This document shows positions 31,829 to 42,244 of a stretch of 64,000 bases of DNA, in pieces. Position 1 is the first letter of the stretch. Every line of letters begins with the position of its first letter. Both the position numbers and the translations under genes were made by a program. Origin of the DNA: Gordius sp. MW1 (lineage: Eukaryota; Nematomorpha; Gordioida; Gordea; Gordiidae); the NCBI GenBank assembly GCA_964036665.1, contig OZ038530.1, positions 12,162,001 to 12,226,000 on the forward strand, in the 5' to 3' direction. Under the pieces are notes generated by a model. The model ran no database searches, was not told the origin of the DNA, and worked only from the letters and a program-made list of their open reading frames with translations.

Positions 31829-32452
31829 GTAATGCATAAATGTAATCTATGAAGGTGGTAAAATTTAAATCAGAAATTTTAATTTTATAAGTGATCATCT
31901 ATTATATGTTAGTTATTATTGTTTAATTGATTTATTAAAAAGCATGATCTAATATGAGAATTAAAGATTATAGCAAAATATGAAGTTACTGGTAAATATA
32001 AAATTGGCACAGTTAAGAAAAAATCATGGATGACTGGAGTTTTTTTGTGAAAAGATTATTAAACAATTAGCCTTAAAGCTAGAGAAGGATTTAATTTTGC
32101 TTTGTTAAATGCAAGTTTTCATATAATAGACATCAGACTTAATCACTTTAAAATATGTTTCCACCTCCAAACAATACATATAGAATCAACCGTTAGACCA
32201 AAAAATTTAACCTTCCTTTAAAAATCATTACAAAAAAATGTTGTTAAAAGTTATTCTTTATTAGATGCATCATGGAAGGCTGTGTCAAAACTGTTATGGC
32301 TGCGCATGCGCACCCATGCTATGCGCAGTCTACCAATCGCGTCTTCCGACTCTCCCCTCTTTCCCCTCGCTTTGTTAAACGCGTTCTAATGCCAGCTGCG
32401 CTGGCAGGTCAAGCGTGTATTAAGGAGATCATTGTACTTTTAACACAATTGA

Positions 32453-33262
32453 TGGGACCTTCCCCTAATAGCACGTTCCGTAGCTTCCTCTCTTCGAACG
32501 AACTATGCCAGGGAAAACTCCTTTTCAATTGGGCCTCCTCCAAGAGTGGTTACGAATGCCTCGAAGCGATCTCGAGCAGGAATTTGCGTCTTCATATGTC
32601 TGGTGAAGAGCTACGCATCGCCATAGGCCTCCCCCTCGGCTGCGACATCGTTTCCCCATATATGTGCGAGCTCTGCGAACAGCCGGTCCAACCCAATGGA
32701 CACCATCCTCTTCACTGCAAGTACAGCAAAGGCCGCAACCCCTGACATGCGGGAATTAACAAAATCAGAGGTCAGTACCTTCGAAAAGCCGGTTATCCCA
32801 ATACCCTAGAGCCTGCCGGCCTCAGTACGACCGACGGGCAAAGATCAGACGGGCTAACGCTCATACCTTGGTCCCGCGGTCTAAATCTCACTTGTAATTT
32901 TACTACGGTCGACATCTTCGCCCCTTCAAAAAAAAGGCCGAAAAATATTCCACTCTCACCAATACATTTTCCCCGTGGTGGCTACCACTTGACAACCTAA
33001 GTTCAGAGGCTCTCGCTTTCCTCAAACAAATCGGGACAGCGATGACGAATTCTTCTTTAAAACCAAAGGAAGTCTTCTACATCAGGCAAAAGATCACTAT
33101 GGAAATCGTCAAATCCAACACGATTTCCATACACGGATCAATGCCATCCAATTAGTTTTTAACGCGTTTTCTTTTGTAGCATTTTATTTACCAATGTATT
33201 TTACCCATGTGATACTTTTATAAATTAATTTGAATAAAACGTACATTTTGACTAATAAAAAA
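32453..33262 (+). mobile_element. RLE-type LINE fragment inserted in an LTR
   Basis: Its 5' part encodes SKSGYECLEAISSRN, EELRIAIGLPLGCDIVSPY and the finger CELCEQPVQPNGHHPLHC, matching the region before the endonuclease of the 28475-30730 LINE but clearly of another subfamily. Further on, RPDG-like and tail motifs (TMEIVKSNTISIHGSMP) occur in other frames, so the copy is broken by frameshifts, and an upstream reverse transcriptase is missing. It interrupts the left LTR of the fossil at 32292-35582. Confidence 0.7.
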
Positions 33263-33789
33263 TATATATATAAAAACTCGTTCGCACAATATTTTTCACG
33301 GGTTGTTTTAATATTATTTTTCGCGCGATGTGGAATTTTGGGCATTATCTTAATTTAATAAATGGAATATAAGGTAAGAATAAAATTATTTGTTTCTATA
33401 AATAAGATTGATTCAATATTCACGTTTCATCTTCTTTAATGGTGTCAGAAAAATAATCTGGTTTTAAAAGTAAATTTGATGAATTTAGGTTAAAAAGAAA
33501 ATGATAATTGTGTGTTTTCATATAATTTTTTATTGTTGGATTCAAATTACAAATAATATTTTGAGATTTGATTGTTATAATAACTTAAATTAACATTTTT
33601 AAAGCCATTATTAGTTCATAAGTCCCATTAGAATCGCGCGAAGGTAAACATTTTTTATAATGCGTGTTTTATTCCTTCAATTATTTAGCCTTTTCTTTTG
33701 TTGCATGAAATTCATTTAATATTTATGAATATGATTGACGCGCATGTGACCGTCAATCGCTGTCCATCATTGTCCTTGATTGATCAGCT

Positions 33790-34183
33790 CATGGACGTAG
33801 CCAGGTTTTGAATTAGGAGGGGGGGGGGAGCAGATTAAAAAAAAATTTCCTTTGGGCAAAAAAAAAGTCTCCACTATCCAAATCCAATAATTTTCCTCTA
33901 AAATTTTCCTGAGAGCAAAAAAAAAAGGTTTCCACTATCCCAATCCAAATTTTCCTGAGAGCAAACGCAACTCCCCTAATTAGGCAGTGGGGACAGCCAG
34001 ACTTCCTGCCCCCTGGCAAATTAGGGGGGGGGGCAAAGGGTCCGGCTGCTCCCTCTGGCTAATTAGGGGGGGGCAAATCTGATTTTTTTAATTTCCAAAG
34101 GTTTTTGTATTGAATTTTTTTTTTTTAATTAGGGGGGGCAGCCGCCCCCCTGCTCCTCTCCCTCCCCTCTGCCTACGCCCATG
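33790..34183. mobile_element. Foldback hAT-like element, large class, with 8-bp duplication
   Basis: It extends from CATGGACGTAGCCAGG to GCCTACGCCCATG and is flanked by a perfect GATCAGCT duplication. Its interior repeats the TTTTCCTGAGAGCAAA units in the opposite orientation to the element at 27913, with long G and C runs. It lies inside the LTR-element fossil. Confidence 0.8.
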
Positions 34184-35654
34184 GATCAGCTGGTATCTGA
34201 CAGTGTGATAATAGGGCGCCGAGGGTATGTGATTCCGGTGCTGTGGGATGCTATTGCGATTTCGAAAAATTCTGTCGGTACCTGCTTGATGATCGGAATA
34301 TGGCGGGTGGACAAAATGACGCGATGGTGTGTAACGTTATGCATGGATGTTGCATGTCAGGCCGTGTGGTCAATATGCGCTGAAGGATAATGCCTGTGCA
34401 TAGGGACAGTAGGGCCAAGCCCGAAGGAATTCTGCCAGTACAAGCAATACGATCTTTATTCGGGTATGAAGTTTAGTATTATTGCATGCGCGCACGTTTA
34501 TCCCAGATACGAATTTATTTTTGGACTTGATGCTCGTTATGACCTGTTTTTTGGCTATACGCCGTATCACTTTTAGAGGTTTGATAAGGTCGAATTTCTT
34601 GGGTGGGCAAATATTTTTGCCGATTGCGCATGGTGTGATTTATACAGTTGGTTTGTTACCTGAACGTCGCACGTGGTTTGATGAGAGGTAATACCATCGT
34701 TGTCAGGTCCAAGGTTACCTTTCGTGGAGTTCATAACTCCTATGTGATTATGGTAGGCGGAGTTGCATTTTATGCGACGCCTGATGACAATTTTTTACAC
34801 TTAGTAATTCGCTGGTGCCTGTGTCAGCGCCGATAGCTGATGTTTGGTATAGCGATGTCACCTATATTTAATGAAAATATCCGCACTCTGCTGGTCGAAA
34901 GGCTAGTAGCTCTTATTGAGGAGCGGCCTGAACGACTGTGGGTGGCGAAGATGTTTCTGTCTCGCTCTCTTGGGAAAATCAGAAAAGCTTCATTGGGTAG
35001 CGTGAAACGAAAATTGGGTAGAGTTAACGACGCTTAGATACACGTTGTCAATCGTTAGCCATCGATGTGACGTTGCATTGCAACAAACCCCCAACCCCCC
35101 GTAGCAAGCTAGATAAGGAAGTACGATCAAATTTTGGTGAATGAAATCAAATCGATCCAGGAAACGTTCAAAACAATTCGATACATACGCCCGAACAAGG
35201 GACTATAGAAAATTGTATGCGGTCAGAAACGCAGGTCCAACGACCGTGTTGAGAGAGGTCAACACTCGGGTTGGAGGAAGTTATCTTGATGGGTATGGTG
35301 TTATGGCTGCGCATGCGCACCCATGGCGTCTTCTTCCTCTCCCCTCTCTCCCCCGCGCTTTGTTACTGCGCTGGCAAGTCAAGCTTCATTGTACTTTTAA
35401 CACAATTGATTGTTTTCCATATATAAAAAAACTCGTTAGCATAATATTTTTCCCGCATTGTTTTAGTATCCCTTCGGGCGATGTGGAATTTTGGGTATCT
35501 TAATTTAATAAAATAAGGTAAGAATAAAATTATTTGTTTCCATAAATAAGATTGATTAAATATTCACGTTTCATTTTCTTTAAAAACAAACTATTCCTAA
35601 TTGTTATAAAATAACTTGTTTTCACATTAAAAATGAGTATTTCTGCATGGCCGA

Positions 35655-37515
35655 AATATTAGGTTCAGGCCCGGCCCATACCCGCACAAATATTATTTTT
35701 TGGCCCGCACTCGGGCCGCAGAAAAAACGCAAAAAATGCGCCGCATCAGGCTTGCACGAGTAAAAACAAATTTACGTTGTTTTAAACTTATTTATTTGTA
35801 TAAAAATAATTGTATCGTTCAAAAAATAACTTAGCTATAGCATTTAAAATCGGTTTTAATATTATAATTTAATATTGTGGTTTAAAAATATAAGACTATC
35901 TATTCTATCAGGCAATAATTTCGTTCTTCTCTGCTCTTTAAGGCGACTTGCCTTACTGAATGTGCCTTCACTCGTAGCACTGGTGGCTGGAATTGACAAA
36001 AACAGAATTACTAATTTTGTTAAGTTTGGTAGCATAACGTTATCTGAGAACTGCTCTATCTATACAAAACTACAAATTAAGATAATTGAGTTCAAAGTTT
36101 TAAATGCAATAAAATCTGAACTTATTATTCATATGACTTGAAAATAAGTTTGGTAGTGTAGACTATAAGCATCTGTAATATTTTAGCCAAAAATTTTGGT
36201 CTTATGTTTTTTGTCAATAAAAAAATGGATCTTTTAAATTTCAGATAGAGCAAAGTTCTAAATTTTTTGCGGTTTTATTTAGCTACTTTGCTCATCTGCA
36301 TTTTTGACAACAAGTTTTACGATTATGTAAGCATAAAAAATAAAAACATGACTTATAATTTTAATTATTAAAATTAATATGAGATTATACGCCTAGTTAT
36401 TTATTATTATGACATTATTACTCCAATAACTTAAATTTTTTTTACTTTTGTAAACAAATTTATGGTAAATTGAGGCTATGTACGCCGCAAAATTTATAAA
36501 AAAAACTTATGTAGTTATTAATGTTTATAATTAAATTTCTAATATAATAACGATTAATATCCTTTATTAAGCTCTAAAACCCTAACCAGGGTCAATTTGT
36601 ACATGGTTTAATATCATTTTTCTTACATATAAATGCTACCCCTTTGAAAGGCATTATTATACCAAGCTAATTTCATGGTAGTTTTAGACAATTTATTAAT
36701 TATTATACAAATGATGTACAGATACAAAATAAATGCAAATTCTTATTCTGACATTTTTTAAATATTGAAATGTATTTGTTTTTTGGAAGACTAATTGCTT
36801 TTGATTCGGCAGACACTATAAATTTGCTATAAAACAAACCCCTTTATGAATCAGGCATCTCCCAGAAGCTTTTATGAATTTCCATCTGTTCTTGATCATT
36901 TATTTTTTGCTAGCATTTAAATTTGCAATTTTGAAAATCCTTAATATATTCATAACAATTCTTTTTTTATAAACATTCCTTTAATATTAACATATTCTTT
37001 TCACTTTTTCCCTTAAAAATTTTCTTCTGGCCATAGTTTCATTCATTGATTTTGTCTTGAAATCAGCATTATCAATTTCTTGAGGCCCTTAAATTAATAA
37101 AAAGTTATGGCAATATTTTTTATATTAATTTACTTATTTACATCCGAAATAGTTCTTATTTTATAATAGTTGTATATATCACAATGTGAAAATTAATTGT
37201 AGCCATATTATTGGAATTAAAATTTAAAAGCAGACGATTTATTCCGTGATTAAATAAGCGCTGATTGGGTAATTGCAGATAGAGCAAACCAATTCTAAAA
37301 AATATTGATATTCGCGAATTAAGCGAAATAAGAACCAGAGGTAAGATTTGTTTGGAATTTTATGCCCGAACCCGGCCCGGTTCAATTTTTTGACCTCATT
37401 GCCCGCCCGAACCCTCGAACCCTTCTATATGCGCCGGAGTCCGCGCAAAATATTAGAGCTGCCCGAAATGCCCGGCCTGAAATATAAAATTTGCCTGTTA
37501 GGCCCGAAATTTTGC
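35655..37515 (-). mobile_element. hAT transposon remnant with GC-rich end blocks
   Basis: GC-rich blocks with GGCCCGGCCC and CCCGGCCCG words (35655-35760 and 37360-37515) bracket an AT-rich body. On the minus strand the body encodes the end of a hAT transposase (35862-36075), described separately. The exact termini and target duplication were not found. The ORF reported on the plus strand at 35875-36141 is its antisense shadow. Confidence 0.5.
35862..36075 (-). pseudogene. hAT transposase C-terminal dimerisation fragment
   Basis: The minus-strand frame reads LPNLTKLVILFLSIPATSAT, then SEGTFSKASRL, and ends in DRIDSLIFLNHNIKL before a stop. This is the conserved hAT C-terminal dimerisation pattern (usually ILSIPATSAPSERVFS, then a D-R/V-N-LLFL segment). 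Only about 65 residues are recognisable. The preceding catalytic core could not be read, so it is a remnant. Confidence 0.75.
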
Positions 37516-37927
37516 GATCTAAATTCTTTGTACCATTATTAAAAATAAGCTAAATTAATGGCATATTGAATAAAACAAATATAGGAATATTTTACTATCC
37601 CGGACAAAATCAAATTTCCTATATTATTTAAAAGTTATATGATATTTCCAAATAAAACTTTTGATCTTTAATTTTAATCCTAATGGGTTAAAAAAAAGGT
37701 AATATTTGGTCTTTTTAAAAAATTTGGCCAGAGTTTCTTTAAAATATTGTTATCACTGGCAAAACCGCTCTAGGTCACAATATATTAATTGCTAAGGCAT
37801 TTAGGTGCCGATGTCCTTAAAAATATTAATATAGCAATTTTTTAATTAAGTTTAAAGTATACATATTTTATAAATACTCTTACAATAAACAAAATTATAC
37901 TCCCTTTTGAGTTAACCCGTTTAAGCC

Positions 37928-37928
<1 letters not shown>

Positions 37929-37958
<30 letters not shown>

Positions 37959-38180
37959 CTTCTTCTTCTTCTTCTTCTTCTTCTTCTTCTTCTTCTTCTT
38001 CTTCTTCTTCTTCTTCTTCTTCTTCTTCTTCTTCTTCTTCTTCTTCTTCTTCTTCTTCTTCTTCTTCTTCTTCTTCTTCTTCTTCTTCTTCTTCTTCTTC
38101 TTCTTCTTCTTCTTCTTCTTCTTCTTCTTCTTCTTCTTCTTCTTCTTCTTCTTCTTCTTCTTCTTCTTCTTCTTCTTCTT

Positions 38181-38210
<30 letters not shown>
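37929..38210. repeat. (TTC/GAA)94 microsatellite
   Basis: A pure trinucleotide tract of 282 bp, GAA on the minus strand. It directly follows the 3' side of the minus-strand LINE fragment at 38211-39459. A frame through it would encode polyarginine but is not a gene. Long GAA/TTC tracts are known to form triplexes, so cloning and assembly lengths may be inaccurate. Confidence 0.95.
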
Positions 38211-38211
<1 letters not shown>

Positions 38212-39459
38212 TCTCTTTGTTAGGAGCTTTGTCGTAATAGATGTAGTACCTAAAATTCTTCTTATTCTTCATTTCGCTTGTGTTCCTTTTTGCTTACTCC
38301 TAGCACCCATCTTAGCATTCTCATCTCCATGGTCGCAAGACGCTGCTCTTCTCTTTTACGTATAGCCCATGATTCCGAGCTATACAGGGCTGTTGGCTGT
38401 ATGATGGATTTATACAGTGCGCCTTTTAGTCTTTTCGAAATGTTTTTGTCACACAGAACCCTGTCAAGTCCCTCTACTTAAGCCATCCAGAATTTATCCT
38501 TGCTTGGATATCTTTATCCATTCCACCATCCGATTGAAGTGTTGATCCTAAATATTTGAAGGAATCCACGCTTATAAGTTGCCAATCGCCTAAAGTAAGG
38601 GATGCACTTAGCTGGTTTTTATCCAAATTTAACTTTGTTTTCATGTATTTCGTTTTCTTTCAATTTACCCTGAGACCACTTTCTTCTATTGCATTTACCC
38701 ATCTAATTACGGTATTAGCCAATTCTTGTTCACATTTGGCACAGAGGATTATATCGTCTGCAAAGATCATTGCCCAAGGAGCTTCCTCGCCCAAATCCCT
38801 GGTAATATATCCATTATCATTATGAATAGGAAGGGACTAAGAGCTGAACCTTGATAGACTCCTGTGTTAATGGCAAGGCCCTTTGTAGTCCCCACCGTTC
38901 TTTTAACGTACATTCTATTTCCCTTGTACATATCTTTTATTGCTCTGACGTCTGGCACATTATTTTCTTTAAGACATTTCCACACTAAAGTACGAGGAAC
39001 TTTATCGAACGCTTTTTCTAGATCGATGAAACACATGTGCAAATCCTCTTCCCTTTCTTTAAACCGTTCCATTAATCTTCTAACACTGTTTAGAGCGTCT
39101 GCTGTAGACTTTTCCGGCATGAATCCGAATTGGTTATTTTGAATTTGAACCAAACTCCGAAGCCGTTTTTTGATCACTTTTTCCCACACCTTGAAAGTGT
39201 GACTCATAATCTCTCTGTAATTTTTGCAATCCTGAATGTCCCCTGTCATCTTGTATATCAGGATCATGTAGCTATCCCTCCAATCGTTAGGCATTACACC
39301 CGTTTTTAAGATATTGTTGAAAAGGTTGGCGAGGAATTGTGCACCAGTATTGCCTAACGCTTTAAAACCCTCTATTGGTATATTGTCTGGTCCATGCAAA
39401 AAATTATATACATATATTAACATTTGATTTAATTGTTTAAGTATTAAAAATCGATTCAA
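38211..39459 (-). pseudogene. RTE-like LINE reverse transcriptase fragment
   Basis: Minus-strand remnant of a LINE reverse transcriptase. The longest frame (38767-39459) has GFKALGNTGAQFLANLFN, PNDWRDSYMILIYK, NQFGFMPEKSTADALNSVR, the motif A segment MCFIDLEKAFDKVPR and motif B GVYQGSALSPFLF. Beyond it, in other frames, are the motif C region AMIFADDI and RRLATMEMRML-like 3' sequence, so it is frameshifted. The overall pattern is that of RTE-type LINEs. It joins straight into the GAA tract, and a shorter relative with its own 3' end lies at 14076. Confidence 0.75.
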
Positions 39460-39668
39460 TGTTAATTATTTTTTAATTTCAAGTACAGTGATTTAACTTA
39501 AGTGACTTTGATTGCATATATATCTTATATAGGAGAGTTGTTAATATTGAAAATGAAACTCGATAAAGAACTTTAGATGGATTACTTAAATTTTGCACAG
39601 AGTTGCCAAGGATATAAGAAATTTTTAAAACTTCGAAGCAACCCTGAGAATTAAGTAAGGGGTAAACC

Positions 39669-40006
39669 CATGGGCGTACGCAGGGGGGCAGGGGGGGCGG
39701 CTGCACCCCCCCCCTCTAATTTTGAAAAAAAAAATTTAATACAAAAACCCTTAAAAATTAAAAAAAATGATTCGCCCTCCCCTAATTAGCCAGAGGGGGG
39801 TAGCCGGACCCCCTGCCCCCCCCCCCTCATTAGCCAGGGGGGGGAGCAGGGGGGTCCGGCTGCCCCTACTACCTAATTCGGGATGACCTTTTTTTTTGCT
39901 CTCAGGTTTTTTTTTGCTCTCAGGAAAATTTAGAGGAAATTTTTTGGATGTCGAGACCCTTTTTTTATTCTGCCCCCCCCTAATTCAAAACCTGCGTACG
40001 CCCACG
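39669..40006. mobile_element. Foldback hAT-like element, large class
   Basis: It runs from CATGGGCGTACGC to GCGTACGCCCACG. The flanks GGTAAACC and GGTAAATC match at 7 of 8 bases. Internally it has the same G/C runs and TTTTGCTCTCAGGAAAATTT units as the element at 27913. Confidence 0.75.
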
Positions 40007-40104
40007 GGTAAATCCTCAATTTTGTCCAGGGAGATCGAAGTGATCGACCCATCGGGAGATAGATTTGCGCACACCGACTAATGGTAGCAATATATATAAA
40101 CTGC

Positions 40105-40500
40105 AACAAATAGTCTTGTCGTGGTTTCTCCCACGTAGTTTACCATTCGCGTATTCCCCCCCCCCACCTCTCTCTCTCCTCGCTTTATAATACGCGTATT
40201 AATGCCAACACGCGTCCCCCCCCCTAATCTCTCTCTCTCTCCTCGCTTTATTATACGCGTACTACTAATGCCAGCGCTGGCAGTTCAGGTCATACGTGGA
40301 TGATCGTACTTGATAATTATTAGTTTTAAGTTCCTTTGTTCGCATAATTCTCTCGTTTTTTATATATAGTATAGTTTTCTTTTGTTAGTCGCGCGGATAT
40401 ATTCGATTGGGACTTATCGGAATAAATTATGTAGTTCTATGAAATGAAATTTGTTCTATGAATTGTAGTAATTAATATTCAGAGTAAATTAAGGTAAGAT
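40105..40500 (+). mobile_element. Possible solo LTR, fossil
   Basis: The segment shares words with the LTRs at 32292-35582 in the same order (an inner CCTCGCTTTATTATACGCG run, AATGCCAGCGCTGGCAG, a TTCGCATAATT stretch and a final GCGCGGATAT-like block), and carries two similar C-rich/CTCTCT units. No internal region is attached. The ends are not defined, so it is a probable related solo LTR only. Confidence 0.35.
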
Positions 40501-41178
40501 TAAATGAGTAGAATATTCACACATATTTGTAATTTAGATGGTTGATAGAAATAGTAACATAACCTAATCCTTAATAATAATCTCATTTTGGTTGTTACAT
40601 TTTTTTAAATTCTGTTATACTTTCTCAATTTAAAAATGTGTTCTCTTCCCTGTAAATGTATGGTGTATATTTCTGACAATAAACTAAACTGATTGTATAA
40701 TAGTGATTATAATGAAGGAAAATAGGGGCAACAAATAAAAAATATTGGAACTCTTAGATATGTTTGGACTATAGCTAACGTTCCTAGATCATAAAATGTG
40801 TAGCATTATTATATTCATAATGCGGGACCTTTTTTAAATTATATAATTAAAGGATCACTATTTTATAAGCGGTAATTACAATTAAAATCGAAGTAAAAAA
40901 CAAGATTTAAAGCGAAATTTAGTCGAAGGTGAACAGGATACTTAGCCAAAATCAGCAGATATTAAAGGCTGTATTATGGAGACCGTCAGGCAAATACCAA
41001 TGTAGCATACGACATTAATGTTCTCATTCAACCTTGTTATTACTGCTATTTTCCTGTTATATATGCAGACTTTCTCCTTAAATTTTGGATTTTTTATACC
41101 CAACACGCCACTTTTTTACAGTAAATATTTTTTAACGGCGAAATTTAGCACTGTCGTCGATCGCCTGTATTTTAAAAA

Positions 41179-41701
41179 ATGTCAGCTGTTTATAAAGGAA
41201 TTGTAAATGCAGTTGATAAGGTCGTTCCAAAGGCTCTTAAGTCAACCTGGGATCATCCCGCAGGTAATATATCAAAATTTTTAATTAATATTTTAGGACC
41301 CAAAACCATCTTTTTTTGGGCACCTACATTTAAATGGGTTTGTATATTAATTGATATACAATTATGATATTTAGGCTTTAGTCATAGCTGGATTGGGTGA
41401 TTTAAATCGACCCGCTGAAAAGCTTAGCCTTTTCCAATCTGGCGCATTAGCTGCCACAGGTAATAAGGAACTACGAAATTTATATTCACAATAGATTTTT
41501 TATAATTGTTTTGTATCACAAAAAATAAATTCATTTTATGTTCTATTTTTCCATATTTTAGGGATAATATGGTCTAGATACTCAGTTGTGATTATTCCAA
41601 AAAATTATTACCTTATGAGTGTGAATCTATTTGTTGGTGCTACAGGATTATACCAGTTATTTAGGATATGGAAGTATAAAATTTTTATGTATTTAAATTA
41701 A
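41179..41701 (+). CDS. MPC2: Mitochondrial pyruvate carrier subunit 2 (MPC2)
   Basis: MPC2 pairs with MPC1 in the inner mitochondrial membrane to import pyruvate. Four exons, 41179-41263, 41297-41337, 41375-41459 and 41562-41701, join in phase to give 116 residues. Markers of the family appear in order: an N-terminal amphipathic helix, STWDHPAGPKTIFFWAPTFKW, LVIAGLGDLNRPAEKLSLFQ, ATGIIWSRYSVVIIPKNYYL and VNLFVGATGLYQLFRIWKYK, covering the three short membrane helices. All introns are small (33-102 nt) and GT-AG. The protein is slightly shorter than the usual 120-130 residues. Its 3' end faces that of the BTB gene, 543 bp away. It looks intact. Confidence 0.96.
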
Positions 41702-42244
41702 TTTCATCTTTATTAAAATTTGCTGACCTTTTACTTTAGAATTCTAATGAAATTTTATGTCTTATCCTTTTTTGCCAAATAATTTTGATTTTGGATTAAA
41801 TAGAAAATTAATTTTTTTTATTTTTTGTGGAATATCTGGATATAGATTGCAATGTTTTAAACACTGTTTATTTAGAAAATAATAATAATAATTAAAATAG
41901 ATAGATGTTTTCCAAAATTCATTGTTTGAAATCTTTATTTATCTTATATTTAATTTCTAGTTATCACCAAACTCATCCAGCAATTACTTCTTAATACTGC
42001 AAATGAAATGTATTAAAATGATTTTAGTTTATTTTACATGTTTTGTTTAATTTTTACATGAGTTGGCATTTTAGTTTATTTGTTAATCTTTTTATTTAAT
42101 AATTTAAAAATTGATGCATGTATTTAATAAAAAATATAACATTTTGTTTACAAATTGTCTGACATGTTAACATAAGATATAATTGTAATAATTTCATTAG
42201 CATTATATAAAGAATGTAAAACATTCAATATCTTAATATGGTTT

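Larger units (their letters stand above)
32292..35582 (+). mobile_element. LTR-retrotransposon fossil with nested insertions
   Basis: Two direct long terminal repeats in the same orientation begin TGTTATGGCTGCGCATGCGC: one from 32292 to about 33437 and one at 35299-35582 (284 bp). Both share the tail segment around AAGATTGATT and TTCACGTTTCAT. A 5-bp target duplication, AAAAC, flanks the outer ends. The upstream repeat is stretched because a LINE fragment was inserted in it, and the internal region (about 33438-35298) hosts a foldback hAT-like element at 33790-34183. A TGGTGTCAGAA sequence follows the first repeat where a primer-binding site is expected. The interior codes for nothing recognisable and is a decayed, much shortened relic, probably Ty3/gypsy-type. 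Confidence 0.6.

Noticed and set aside
34184-35298. Several adjacent plus-strand frames of higher GC as host genes
   Set aside because: They lie between LTR-like repeats, resemble no known protein and are interrupted. They are treated as interior of an LTR-element fossil.
37895-38272. Open frame encoding over 90 consecutive arginines on the minus strand
   Set aside because: It is a translation of the GAA/TTC microsatellite with short random flanks, not a gene.
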